DNA from: Symbiodinium natans | Lineage: Eukaryota; Sar; Dinophyceae; Suessiales; Symbiodiniaceae | Reading direction: 5' to 3' | Assembly: GCA_905221605.1 (NCBI GenBank) | Contig: CAJNDS010002123.1 | Location: forward strand, 1-30,000 | DNA length: 30,000 bases | Part shown: piece by piece, positions 1 through 7,200 of the stretch | How positions within the stretch are numbered: the first letter of the stretch is position 1 | Layout: each line of letters begins with the position of its first letter | Notes under the pieces: generated by a model | Told to the model about the DNA's origin: nothing | The model's input: only the letters and a program-made list of their open reading frames with translations | Database searches by the model: none | Program-made: the position numbers and the translations under genes

Positions 1-82
1 TTTATAGCGTATACGTACGGCAACTAATCGTGCCCACTTGGTTCTTGTTTGCCCGTTTGCTACCCGTGAACCTGGAAGTAGA

Positions 83-222
83 CCCTAAACCCTAAACCCC
101 ACTAAACCCTAAACCCTAAACCCTAAACCCTAAACCCTGAACCCTAAACCCTAAACCCTAAACCCTAAACCCTAAACCCTAAACCCTAAACCCTAAACCC
201 TAAACCCTAAACCCTAAACCCT
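83..222 (-). repeat. Interstitial telomeric array (CCCTAAA)n
   Basis: About 20 near-perfect CCCTAAA units, with a CCCCACTAAA and a CCCTGAA variant. Strand minus means that TTTAGGG reads on the minus strand; the same convention is used for the other arrays. The tract is flanked by non-telomeric DNA on both sides, so it is not a chromosome end as shown. The first 80 bases are a unique island with no feature I can name. Confidence 0.95.
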
Positions 223-328
223 TTCCTCCTGCTGACAGACAACCCCCACCCCCCCCGACTCCACATCAAGCTGCCCTCAGCTCCAGCACTCTGGGCCAGC
301 GAACCTCCCGGCATTTTCCCTAAATTTG

Positions 329-512
329 GGTCTAGGGTTTAGGGTTTAGGGTCTAGGGTCTAGGGTTTAGGATTTAGGGTTTACCCTAAACCCTAGACCA
401 GAAACCCCAGAAGAAGGCAGCTTGAACCCTGATCCCTACAGGAGGTTTAGGGTTTAGGGTTTAGGGTTTAGGGGTTTAGGGTTTAGGGGTTTCGGGTTTA
501 GGGTTTCGGGTT
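329..512 (+). repeat. Degenerate TTTAGGG tracts
   Basis: Two plus-orientation tracts (about 329-382 and 444-510) are separated by a short unique stretch. Variants TCTAGGG, TTTAGGGG and TTTCGGG are mixed with the canonical unit, so the tract is an old, drifting copy. Confidence 0.85.
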
Positions 513-587
513 GAAGAGCTGAGGTCGATTATGGGACCCGATTGGTACGTTTCGAAGGCCAATATGCTACAAAAAGGCCCAGAAGAA
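510..587 (+). CDS. Candidate internal exon, unknown protein
   Basis: An open 26-codon stretch begins right after a TTTCGGG-type tract. It reads VEELRSIMGPDWYVSK followed by ANMLQKGPEE, a mixed charged and hydrophobic composition. A GT donor (GTGCCT) follows GAA GAA in phase 0, and a CCCTATAG acceptor at 654 would join it in frame to the island at 655. The intervening 67 bp is mostly CCCTAAA repeat. I recognise no family. The minus strand is also open here, so the strand choice is an inference. Confidence 0.35.
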
Positions 588-597
588 GTGCCTCCCC

Positions 598-654
598 CCC
601 TAAACGCAAAACCCTAAACCCTAAACCCTAAACCCTAAGCCCCAAACCCTATAG
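598..654 (-). repeat. CCCTAAA tract between two open islands
   Basis: Four to five CCCTAAA units plus variants. It would be the body of a GT-AG intron (588-654) if the neighbouring exon calls are right. Confidence 0.8.
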
Positions 655-828
655 GGTTTCGGCTTGAGCTGGTCCATGTTCGACCTTGAAGGCTTTTGCT
701 ATTATGGTTTAGGGTTTAGGGTTGTTGAGATCTACAGTGGCTTTGTGTTTCTTTTGCTGGGCTTGGGGTCTTTACAAGCCTCGGTTGTTGGCTGTCAACG
801 ACTAAACGCATACACTTCTGACTCATGA
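655..828 (+). CDS. Candidate terminal exon with a hydrophobic segment
   Basis: 57 codons stay open from the TATAG acceptor to a TGA at 826-828. The N-terminal part reads GFGLSWSMFDLEGFCYYG. It is followed in frame by two telomere units translated as LGFRV, then by a hydrophobic stretch (GFVFLLLGLGSLQASVVG) that could span a membrane. If real, a telomeric insertion has been absorbed into coding sequence. No homologue is recognised. It may be the 3' exon of the island at 510-587. Confidence 0.35.
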   Translation, partial: GFGLSWSMFDLEGFCYYGLGFRVVEIYSGFVFLLLGLGSLQASVVGCQRLNAYTSDS

Positions 829-902
829 ACTAGCCAGCTAGAGCGCTGAGATTGTGAGGCTTCAACAGATTGGAGAGCAGTTGAAGGTAACGAGACGTCG
901 GG

Positions 903-980
903 CTAAACCCTAAACCCTAAGCCCTAAACCCTAAGCCCTAAACCCTAAACCCTGAACCCCAAACCCTAAACACTAAACCC
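903..980 (-). repeat. Telomeric variants CCCTAAA/CCCTAAG
   Basis: CCCTAAA and CCCTAAG units alternate, with later decay to CCCTGAA, CACTAAA and CCCTCAA. The following stretch to 1190 is unique DNA in which I find no recognisable gene. Confidence 0.85.
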
Positions 981-1385
981 TCAACCTAGATCCTATACCT
1001 CATCCTGCATCTTGAGCCCCTAACCCTGCGATTCATCCTCAGCGGACCCTGATTGGGGTCCTGACTATAAGGGAATCTTACGGTTTGGGGGTCGACATTA
1101 GGGCTCGGAAACCCCCCCAAATCTCAGTTCCTATGCGCCCATAAACCGTAAACGCTCCTGCAGTGCAGTTGCGACACCCCTTTTGACAGTAGGGTTTCGG
1201 GTGCGGGGTTTAGGGTATAGGGGGTTTAGGGTTTAGGGTTTCGGGGAAGCAAATCTGATTCTGGGTCTGATCAGAACTGGCCCACCGCTACTTGTGAGGG
1301 GCGGCCCTAACCCCACCTAGCACCTGCGTCTGAGGGCGGCGCGGGAACAAGCATACAAACATTTTCGGGTTTAGGGTTTAGGGTT

Positions 1386-1462
1386 TTCCTGCACGTCTCG
1401 GCCTGCACTCATCAAATTCGATGGATCCGTCGCCTCGGCCGCCATGGGTCTGGTCTCTACGA
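1386..1462 (-). CDS. Possible EF-hand-like fragment
   Basis: One minus frame reads GGRGDGSIEFDECRPRR. The DGSIEFDE portion matches positions 5-12 of an EF-hand calcium loop, but loop positions 1 and 3 are Gly and Arg instead of Asp or Asn, so it would not bind calcium normally. A second minus frame is equally open. The fragment sits between a TTTAGGG tract and the CCCCAAA array. It could be an exon remnant or chance. Confidence 0.2.
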
Positions 1463-1488
1463 TGCAAAAAAAAGGATCTGGTACATTC

Positions 1489-1660
1489 AAACCCCAAACC
1501 CCAAACCCCAAACCCCAGACCGTAAACCCTAAACCCTAAACCCCAAACCCCAAACCCCAAACCCCAAATCCCAAACCCCAAACCCCAAACCCCAAAGCCC
1601 AAAGCCCAAAGCCCAAAGCCCAAAGCCCAAACCCCAAACCCCAAACCCTAAACCGATACC
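1489..1660 (-). repeat. Variant telomere array (CCCCAAA)n
   Basis: The array is dominated by CCCCAAA and CCCAAAG units rather than CCCTAAA. The same variant recurs many times in a row, so the change was copied locally rather than arising in each unit. Its minus-strand translation (GFGVWGL repeats) gives a spurious open frame. Confidence 0.9.
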
Positions 1661-1806
1661 CATGCTTTAACACCCTCAACCCACACCCGATATGAAGCAG
1701 GGTTCATGTTCTCAGCATCCCCAATAGGGCACCCAATGTTCCTCTCCAGTACTACAAACCCTGTTGTATGCATGCTATGGGGGCTCTGGCAGGGTCTGAG
1801 ACTGGT
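1648..1806 (-). CDS. Candidate exon, unknown protein
   Basis: A 52-codon minus frame runs between two stops. It includes MHTTGFVVLERNIGC, PIGDAENMNPASY and RVWVEGVKAW, a composition unlike the repeats. A GT donor (GTATCGG, or GTTTAG of the adjoining telomere repeat) lies at its 3' end. I recognise no family. It is listed because the frame is long for an island this short and the other frames are interrupted. Confidence 0.35.
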   Translation of the reverse strand, partial: TSLRPCQSPHSMHTTGFVVLERNIGCPIGDAENMNPASYRVWVEGVKAWVSV

Positions 1807-1807
1807 A

Positions 1808-2170
1808 GGGTTAAACGCCCTTAAGCCTTAAGCCCTAAACCCGAAAAGCCCTGAGCCCTAAACCCTGAACCCTAAACCCTAAACCTAAACCCTACAGTGC
1901 TACAGGCGAAACCCTGTTCAACATGGCCCCCCGACGGCGCCAACTCGTCCGTCGGCGCTGAAGGGGCCGTGACCTCCCGTCAACGACAAGAGTTTCAGGG
2001 TTCTAGTGCTTACAGGGTTTTAGACCCCAAATCCCAACCCCAACCTAAACCCCAAACCCTAAACCCTAAATCCTAAACCCTGAACTGGCCCTGAACCCTA
2101 AACCCATTTAGGGTTCAGAGTTTACGGTTTAGGGTTTGGGGTTTAGGTGTTAGAGTTTCGGGTTTGGGTT
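1808..2170. repeat. Cluster of short telomeric tracts in both orientations
   Basis: CCCTAAA-type tracts occupy 1808-1897 and 2022-2105, and a TTTAGGG tract 2107-2170 faces them. The island 1905-2000 is GC-rich and unique, with no gene I can support. Confidence 0.8.
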
Positions 2171-2179
2171 TGCGTGGGT

Positions 2180-2425
2180 GATGTTGAACGTGCTGCAAGC
2201 ACGTCGAGCTGAGCACTTCTTCTCTCGTAAGGAAGTTGCTGCAGCTTCATTCTGCCCTTGCTGTTGTGGGAGGCTGCTCTTCAGATTTGTTGCTCGTGTT
2301 GCCAGCTTTGTTGCTGTTATTGCTGGTTTTAGTTGCCGGCTGTGTTGCCGGTTGTCACGGTTGTTGTGGCTGGTGGGTGCTGGTGGAGGTGGTGATGGTG
2401 GTGGTGGTGGTGGTGACGATTGGTA
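2180..2425 (-). other. Triplet-rich low-complexity island
   Basis: GTT/GCT/GGT-rich sequence ends in a GGT/GTG run (about 2385-2415). The minus frame encodes a Pro run followed by a Gln/Asn/Ala-rich segment (NLKSSLPQQQGQNEAAATSL). Both strands are open, as expected for triplet repeats. It could be a low-complexity coding segment or a microsatellite. Confidence 0.35.
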
Positions 2426-2475
2426 AGTACCCACTAAGATACCCTGAAAACCCCCAAATAAGGCAGGCCCCGAAA

Positions 2476-2631
2476 ACCCTAACCCTAAACCCTAAACCCT
2501 AAACCCAAAACCCTAAACCCTAAAGCCTGCCCTAAACCCTAAACCCTAAACCCTAAACCCTAAACCCTAAACCCTAAACCCTAAACCCTAAACCCTAAAC
2601 CCTAAACCCTAAACCCTAAACCCTAAACCCT
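2476..2631 (-). repeat. Interstitial telomeric array (CCCTAAA)n
   Basis: About 20 units, nearly perfect after position 2527. It lies immediately upstream of the plus-strand ankyrin-like fragment at 2639, so it could be the 3' part of that exon's upstream intron. Confidence 0.95.
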
Positions 2632-2638
2632 TGGCAAG

Positions 2639-2683
2639 CATCCGGCGGCCTCAAGGTCCTCCGGGAGCTGTATGACAGCCGGA
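2639..2683 (+). CDS. Ankyrin-repeat exon fragment (helix 2)
   Basis: The plus frame reads (A)SGGLKVLRELYDSR. This matches the second half of an ankyrin repeat, where a Gly-Gly or Gly-His turn precedes x-V-L-x-x-L. An AAG acceptor precedes it, so the first codon is split, as in exon b of the minus-strand ankyrin gene. A GT donor (GTCATG) follows. Telomere arrays flank it at 2476-2631 and 2731-2792. No partner exon was found nearby, so it may be an isolated duplicate or part of a gene with long introns. Confidence 0.45.
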
Positions 2684-2730
2684 GTCATGTCTGCGCAGGC
2701 CTTAGGTGTTCAGTTGGGTTTGAGGGGGGG

Positions 2731-2792
2731 TTTAGGGTTTAGGGTTTAGGGTTTAGGGTTTAGGGTTTAGGGTTTAGGGTTTAGGGTTTAGG
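2731..2792 (+). repeat. Interstitial TTTAGGG array
   Basis: About eight perfect TTTAGGG units, opposite in orientation to the array ending at 2631. Confidence 0.95.
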
Positions 2793-2973
2793 TTGGTTTT
2801 GAGGGGGTTTGGGCTTTGGGGCAGGCCTTCATGGCATCTCTTTTGCGTACCCTAAAGTAGCACCTAGACCTTCACCCTGCCTCTTTGCCCCATACGCCAG
2901 ACTCTGAAAGCACAAAAAGAACGAGTGATCAGTTGACTCTCTAAATGAAGCTTAATTACCCTAAGCCCTCCAG

Positions 2974-3010
<37 letters not shown>
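2974..3010 (+). repeat. Poly(A) run of 37
   Basis: An uninterrupted A run is followed by CAAAACAAAAAAACAAG and directly abuts the inverted-repeat element at 3026. It could be a retroposed tail or simple slippage. No source transcript is recognisable upstream. Confidence 0.9.
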
Positions 3011-3011
<1 letters not shown>

Positions 3012-3025
3012 AAAACAAAAAAACA

Positions 3026-3160
3026 AGCCCCATGTGGAAGTAGGGTATATATTTCTTGTACCCCCAAAAGGACACCAGGTATATACACTCGCCAATTTTA
3101 AAAGGGAACCTTATATACATTCACCAAAAACAGTCATATAAACCCTACTTCATGTGCCCC
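3026..3160. mobile_element. TIR element, single copy
   Basis: The left arm near 3029 (CATGTGGAAGTAGGGTATAT) is inverted at the right near 3137-3157 (ATATAAACCCTACTTCATGTG). A second inner pair is GGTATATAC and TTATATACATTCACC. Size and lack of coding capacity fit a miniature inverted-repeat element. No clear target duplication is visible. Confidence 0.5.
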
Positions 3161-3164
3161 TTTC

Positions 3165-3447
3165 ATGTGTGTTCACGTTCGGCCCCGGGTTCGAACCCTG
3201 AGCCGGTTGTAGGTGGGCCTGGCGGTTAGCAATGGCTGCTTGTGGTCAGGCTTTAAGGGCTGTAGGTCTTTCGACCTTTGAGGTTTTCATTTAGAGTTAA
3301 TAGGGTTTCGGGCTTATGACGCTGGCTTATGTCGCGGTCCCTTGTACGCGGTCCACGGCCCAGGGTCCCACACAACTAGCCGGCAGGGTGTATTTATCGT
3401 GCGGCCGCAAGCACAAACTTTCGAAAACTCCAAGAGCACACTCGGGG
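3165..3447 (-). other. Unique island, possible coding remnant
   Basis: The island is free of repeats. A minus frame over 3327-3446 is open for 39 codons to a TAA (PECALGVFESLCLRPHDK, then YTLPASCVGPWAVDRV), but plus frames are open too. A GGTTCGAACCC at about 3188 resembles a tRNA B box without a tRNA around it. No gene is firmly supported. Confidence 0.2.
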
Positions 3448-3525
3448 TAAGGGTTTAGGGTTTAGGGTTTAGGGTCTAGGGTTTAGGGGTTTAGGGTTTA
3501 GGTTTTAGGGTTTAGGGTTTAACCG
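3448..3525 (+). repeat. TTTAGGG tract
   Basis: About ten plus-orientation units with TCTAGGG and TTTAGGGG variants. Confidence 0.9.
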
Positions 3526-3600
3526 CTCGTCATCGAACCTTGCAGGGTCCCAAACGTTCGATTTTCTGGAGTTGGGTGCAACAACCTCAAGGCTTCTGCA

Positions 3601-3750
3601 GCCCTAAGCCCTAAGCCCTAAACCCCTAAACCCCTAAACCCCTAAACCCCTAAACCCCTAAACCCCTAAACCCCTAAACCCCTAAACCCCTAAACCCCTA
3701 ACCCCTAAACCCTAAACCCTAAACCCCTAAACCCCTAAACCCCTAAACCT
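3601..3750 (-). repeat. Variant array (CCCCTAAA)n
   Basis: The run begins with CCCTAAG, then holds more than ten 8-bp CCCCTAAA units in a row with a few CCCTAAA units near the end. Local spread of one variant argues for tandem duplication after insertion. Confidence 0.95.
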
Positions 3751-3842
3751 CAACAGCCCAGAGGGATCCATCGGCTCCCGGGCGGGCGCAAGCCGATCGA
3801 GTCGATCGTTAAGATCGCACGGCTGCACCTGCAGATCGGTCA

Positions 3843-4070
3843 ACCCCTAAACCCTAAACCCTAAACCCTGAACCCTAAACCCCAGAAACCCCTGCACCCT
3901 AAGCCCGAAACCCTACACCCTAAACCGAACATGCGGTTTCAGTTGTTAGGGTCGATGTTGAAGCCCAAGCCCTCTACGCTACGCTAAGCTGGCCACAGCT
4001 TGAGCCTCGAATAGATCTTGTTTAGGGTTTAGGGTTTAGGGTTTAGGGCTTAGGGTTTAGGGCTAGGGTT
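3843..4070. repeat. Opposed degenerate telomeric tracts
   Basis: CCCTAAA-type repeats at 3843-3937 and TTTAGGG-type at 4020-4070 are separated by about 80 bp of unique DNA. The island 3755-3842 before them has no recognisable gene. Confidence 0.8.
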
Positions 4071-4089
4071 CTGTATTTTCGCGTGATAT

Positions 4090-4200
4090 AAGGTACTAGA
4101 CCCCAGAGTAACCTAGGAATAAAAAGGGTGCCCTTTTTGGTTTCAAGGGGCTTCCAAAGGAAGCCTAAACCCTGAGAAAAAGGAAAAAGGGCCCACTCAT
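4090..4200. mobile_element. Dispersed repeat, copy 1 (see 29787)
   Basis: CTAGACCCCAGAGTAACCTA at 4096 is repeated near 29789. Inside, GTGCCCTTTTTG and GAAAAAGGGCCCAC form an imperfect inverted repeat. The copy has acquired an internal CCTAAACCCTGA segment. Confidence 0.5.
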
Positions 4201-4321
4201 AGGTCCGAGTTGCCCTAAACCCAGAACCTTGCACCCTATACTCGGGCCTTGTAGCAGCAAAAGCCCCGTTAAAAAAAAAAAAACACCCTGAACCCTAGAC
4301 CCTGAGCCCGAGGCCCTCAAC

Positions 4322-4396
4322 ACCTGAACCCTAAACCCTAAACCCTAAACCCTGAACCCTGAACCCTGAACCCTGAACCCTAGACCCGAAACCCCG
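4322..4396 (-). repeat. CCCTAAA/CCCTGAA variant tract
   Basis: Three CCCTAAA units are followed by four consecutive CCCTGAA units. Confidence 0.85.
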
Positions 4397-4467
4397 GAAG
4401 AACGTCAGGTCTCCACGCCTGGGATGCGAAGGCCTTGGTGAGGCGCCACAGCTTTTGTCTTCTGGTT

Positions 4468-4590
4468 CCGGGTTTCGGGTTTAGGGGTTTAGGGTTTAGG
4501 GTTTCGGGTTTGGGGTTTGGAGTTTAGGGTTTCGGGTTTGGGGTTTAGGGTTGTTAGGGTTCGGGTTTAGGGTTTGGGGTTGCGAGTTGA
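4468..4590 (+). repeat. Degenerate TTTAGGG/TTTGGGG tract
   Basis: TTTAGGG, TTTCGGG and TTTGGGG units are interleaved. The following island 4590-4920 is unique, T/G-rich on the plus strand, with no convincing gene. Confidence 0.85.
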
Positions 4591-4976
4591 ACGCCGGAGC
4601 TCCGGGATCTATGTCGAGGAATTCTGGGGTCCAGGGTTAGAGGTATTGGGAACTTAGAGGGGGGAAGGGGGCAGCTGTGGTTGTTTGAGGTTTTGTGTGC
4701 TTTGGGGTGTTCTTGATTGGTTTTGCAGATGTCCTAGGTGTTGAAGATTCTGGCGTTTGAGGTGTCGAACAGCCCTAAACCCCAAACACCCTCACTTCTC
4801 CTCGCTTCATGGGCGACTTCTGATTTTACCTTTTAACGAGCTCTTCGTACCTCCAGAAACAATTGACAGGGGTTGAGGGTTTAAATGGGTTCCGTCAGCC
4901 CTAAACCGGAACACCCTCCTGCCCTCCTTGCCCTAAACCCTAAACCCCAAACTCTATAAACCCCAACCCTATACCG

Positions 4977-5127
4977 AACTTGTCTCTGTGCCGAGGCTCA
5001 CCCCTTGCCCTAAACCCTAAACCCTAAACCCTAAACCCTAAACCCTAAACCCTCTAAACCCTAAACCCTGAACCCTGAACCCTGAACCCTAAACCCTAAA
5101 CCCAACTCGTCTCTGTGCCGAGGCTCA
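4977..5127 (-). repeat. CCCTAAA array bounded by 24-bp direct repeats
   Basis: The array at about 5007-5105 includes a CCCTGAA run. It is flanked by AACTTGTCTCTGTGCC + GAGGCTCA at 4977-5000 and the same 24-mer with one change (AACTC) at 5104-5127. The right-hand repeat overlaps candidate exon o on the minus strand. The structure looks like a sequence duplicated when telomeric DNA was inserted. Confidence 0.85.
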
Positions 5128-5154
5128 TCGTGGTACCCGAAATCCTCTGCCAGC
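5102..5154 (-). CDS. Candidate exon o of an unknown minus-strand gene
   Basis: The frame reads (G)LAEDFGYHDEPRHRDEL. It is preceded by a pyrimidine-rich CTCCCCCAG acceptor and joins in phase 2 to the exon at 5770-5906 through a GC donor, giving a Gly codon at the junction. At its 3' end the frame runs into TTGGGTTTAG, where the telomere repeat supplies a potential GT donor. The last part is duplicated on the far side of that array. The protein family is not recognised. Confidence 0.35.
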
Positions 5155-5239
5155 CTGGGGGAGCTGTAAGGACTCGAAATTTCATTTTAGGGTTTCGGGT
5201 TTAGGGATTCTGGCTGGTTAAGCTCGCCAAACCCACTGC

Positions 5240-5365
5240 TTGATTAAGAACTACCCCCCCCCCCCCAAAAAAAAAATATATATTAAAAAAAAACGCAGAC
5301 CATGATCCGTATAGTGCCCTTATAAGGGAAGAGCTGTTTAGTATTCTTTGGGCGTTCTTAGAAGC
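5240..5365 (+). mobile_element. TIR family 3, copy 1
   Basis: The element has a GATTAAGAACTACCCCC left end, a homopolymeric C13 A10 stretch, a core CCGTATAGTGCCCTTATAAGG and a right end TTTGGGCGTTCTTA inverted relative to the left. It is related to the copies at 14878, 24463 and 26243. It lies inside the putative intron n-o. Confidence 0.55.
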
Positions 5366-5375
5366 GCTTTTGTAG

Positions 5376-5527
5376 TACTTGGAGGTTCATGGGCACTTAT
5401 AACCCCAATTGTAAGTCTACTCATCACCTACTCTTGGGGACTGTGGGGTACAGCTATGTTTAGGGTTTAGGGTTTAGGGTTTAGGGTTTAGGGTTGGGGC
5501 TATAAGTACCCAATGAGCCTCCAAGTA
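5376..5527. mobile_element. TIR family 5, copy 1, with telomere repeats inside
   Basis: TA + CTTGGAGGTTCATGGGCACT opens the element and an inverted counterpart (AAGTACCCAATGAGCCTCC AAG + TA) closes it, so a TA target duplication is plausible, as for Tc1/mariner-type elements. The inner arms are TTATAACCCC and GGGGCTATAAG. Five TTTAGGG units (5458-5495) lie inside the element. The second copy is at 10393. Confidence 0.7.
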
Positions 5528-5655
5528 AAGTATCCGTGGTACCTTTGACATAGGGGGAAAAATAACTGGACACGACAATCAGCGACTTCAGGGCTTAAAG
5601 GGCCCACAGGGGCTCAACACAGATCCCTCGGCATCTACTCACATTCAACTAGGCA

Positions 5656-5745
5656 GGTTTAGGGTTTAGGGTTTAGGGTTTAGGGTTTAGGGTTTAGGGT
5701 TTAGGGTTTTGGGTTTAGGGTTTAGGGTTTAGGGTTTAGGGTCTA
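5656..5745 (+). repeat. TTTAGGG array
   Basis: About twelve units with one TTTTGGG and one TCTAGGG. It would be part of intron n-o of the minus-strand gene model. Confidence 0.95.
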
Positions 5746-5769
5746 GGCAGGTAAGTCTGCGCAACATGC

Positions 5770-5906
5770 CCGAAATGCCGCTCAAACGATTTGGTTGTGG
5801 CACAGCCTTCAAAGCCGAAAGACCAACGCTGGTCCCTCGGCTGCACATGCCGCACCTTCGATTCATGTTGGCGCCATATGGAGGCCAGCATCATGGCTTC
5901 GCGGGC
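5770..5906 (-). CDS. Candidate exon n of an unknown minus-strand gene
   Basis: 45 codons are open after a GCGTAG acceptor. They begin AREAMMLASIWRQHESK, continue VRHVQPRDQRWSFGFEG, and end near KSFERHFG. A GC donor (GG|GCATG) ends it in phase 2. Upstream, exon m ends CAG|GCGTGC in phase 0, so the join reads IGPSQ-AREAM. Charged, helix-like composition and compatible phases on both sides support coding. I recognise no domain. The opposite strand also has a 76-codon frame, so some doubt remains. Confidence 0.4.
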
Positions 5907-6007
5907 CTACGCGATGCCAGCCACTGTGGGCGCCAGCAGTTCCTGACTGACAGATCTGGTAGGACCCTAAACCCTAATAGGGTTTTTGGGCTCTGATACA
6001 TGCACGC

Positions 6008-6077
6008 CTGGCTTGGGCCGATTTCAATGTCAGCCAGTGCCTGCAGTAAGACCTTTGTTCTTTCAGCCCGACATAAA
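6008..6077 (-). CDS. Candidate exon m of an unknown minus-strand gene
   Basis: The frame reads CRAERTKVLLQALADIEIGP then SQ. It ends at CAG with a GC donor (GCGTGC). The 101-bp intron to exon n contains a small CCCTAAA/TAGGG remnant. The acceptor is uncertain: TATTTAG at 6078 and GAAAG at 6060 are both possible and need a phase-2 upstream exon. Confidence 0.4.
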
Positions 6078-6220
6078 CTAAATATGCAAAATAGGGTTTG
6101 GGGTTTAGGGTTTAGGGTACCGTAAGCCTGCGCGCCCCTCCCTGATTCCTTCAGCTCCACACTCCAGACCCCTTATAACAGCTGAAACCAGCAAACCCAA
6201 AAAAAACTAAACCCCTAAAC

Positions 6221-6315
6221 CGTTCGGAACACGAAATCGCACTCCCTTTCTGAGGCATCAGGCGGCAGGAGCTGCGGTGAGGGTCCCAGGTAGTACGACT
6301 CGGGCGTCGCAATGC
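6221..6315 (-). CDS. Candidate exon l of an unknown minus-strand gene
   Basis: After an AAGCAG acceptor the frame reads (G)IATPESYYLGPSPQLLPP followed by DASERECDFVFRT. It then meets GTTTAGGGG, so a telomere-type repeat sits exactly where a GT donor is expected. An alternative GT donor eight bases earlier in the frame (GT|GTTCCG) would give the phase 2 needed by exon m. The other two minus frames are closed or repeat-like. No family is recognised. Confidence 0.35.
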
Positions 6316-6357
6316 CTGCTTGGGGGGCTCAGGGGGATGTCTCCAGCTCGGGCGAAG

Positions 6358-6504
6358 AACCCTAAACCCTAAACCCTAAACCCTAAACCCCTAAACCCTA
6401 AACCCCTAAACCCCTAAACCCCTAAACCCTAAACCCTAAACCCTAAACCCTAAACCCCTAAACCCCTAAACCCCTAAACCCTAAACCCTAAACCCTAAAC
6501 CCCG
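6358..6504 (-). repeat. Mixed CCCTAAA/CCCCTAAA array
   Basis: Runs of the 7-bp unit alternate with runs of the 8-bp CCCCTAAA unit three times, a patchwork that suggests unequal exchange or slippage. Confidence 0.95.
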
Positions 6505-6605
6505 TGTCTATCAGCCCACAGCTTCAAGCCCCCCAGGGTGGTTACTTGATTTCTCTTGGCTGCACTTAGCAGGGTAGCTATAAACCTTAATTTTTAGCTG
6601 CCTTG

Positions 6606-6675
6606 TTAAGAAACCCAATAAACCCAAAAAAAGGTAAGGATTAAGAAGCCCAATAAACCCCAAAAAGGTAAGGCT
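6606..6675 (+). repeat. 35-bp tandem duplication
   Basis: TTAAGAAACCCAATAAACCC + AAAAAAAGGTAAGGA is followed directly by a second copy starting at 6641 with few changes. The surrounding 6505-6960 is unique DNA. A 66-codon plus frame at 6692-6892 is open but resembles nothing known to me. Confidence 0.8.
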
Positions 6676-6962
6676 CTAAAGTTGCAGTAAAGTGCCACAA
6701 AGTTCAGAGGGGGCCAAGCAAAAGAGGGTTTGGGGCGCTAAGGCTTTCGGGCTAGCGCCTTACGCATCCGGCCCCGCCTCGAGAAAGGAAATCGATGTTT
6801 ATGGGCCTAAGGACTTCTCGTCGGAGTCAGCGCAAACGACCCACTTCACAGTCATGAAAAAAAACCCAGGCTTGTCGGAGCACAGTACGTAGCTTGGCGA
6901 GACATTCCTGCAAGTCCTTGGAAATCTGTCCTGAATCCACGCAGGCTCTGGTTTTTGCAGTC

Positions 6963-7200
6963 TCTAAACCCTAAACCCATAAACCTCTGAAATGCCCGCG
7001 ACCCTAAACCCTGAACCCTAAACCCCAATAAACCCTAAACCCTACACCCGACCATCAGGCCAATCCCAGGTTGAGAACAACCCCCTGACTCACCCACATG
7101 CAGACATCGCAGACGCAAAGCCTGCGTGAGACAGACAGCCGGGCTTTCGCTGGGGAAAGCACAGTATAGGGTTTCGGGCTTAGGGTTTAGGGTTTGAAGG
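6963..7200. repeat. Scattered degenerate telomeric tracts
   Basis: CCCTAAA/CCCTGAA tracts at 6963-7048 and a TTTAGGG tract at about 7168-7195 flank a unique island without a recognised gene. Confidence 0.75.

Noticed and set aside
83-222. Chromosome end
   Set aside because: Unique sequence lies outside the array, and similar arrays in both orientations occur throughout the window.
1378-1644. Open frame of GFGVWGL repeats
   Set aside because: It is a translation of the CCCCAAA array; length and composition come from the repeat, not a gene.
2864-3088. Open frame with a long Phe run
   Set aside because: It is created by translation of the poly(A) run on the minus strand.
3180-3210. tRNA gene suggested by GGGTTCGAACCC
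   Set aside because: Only a B-box-like palindrome is present. I could not fit an acceptor stem, D arm or anticodon arm on either strand.
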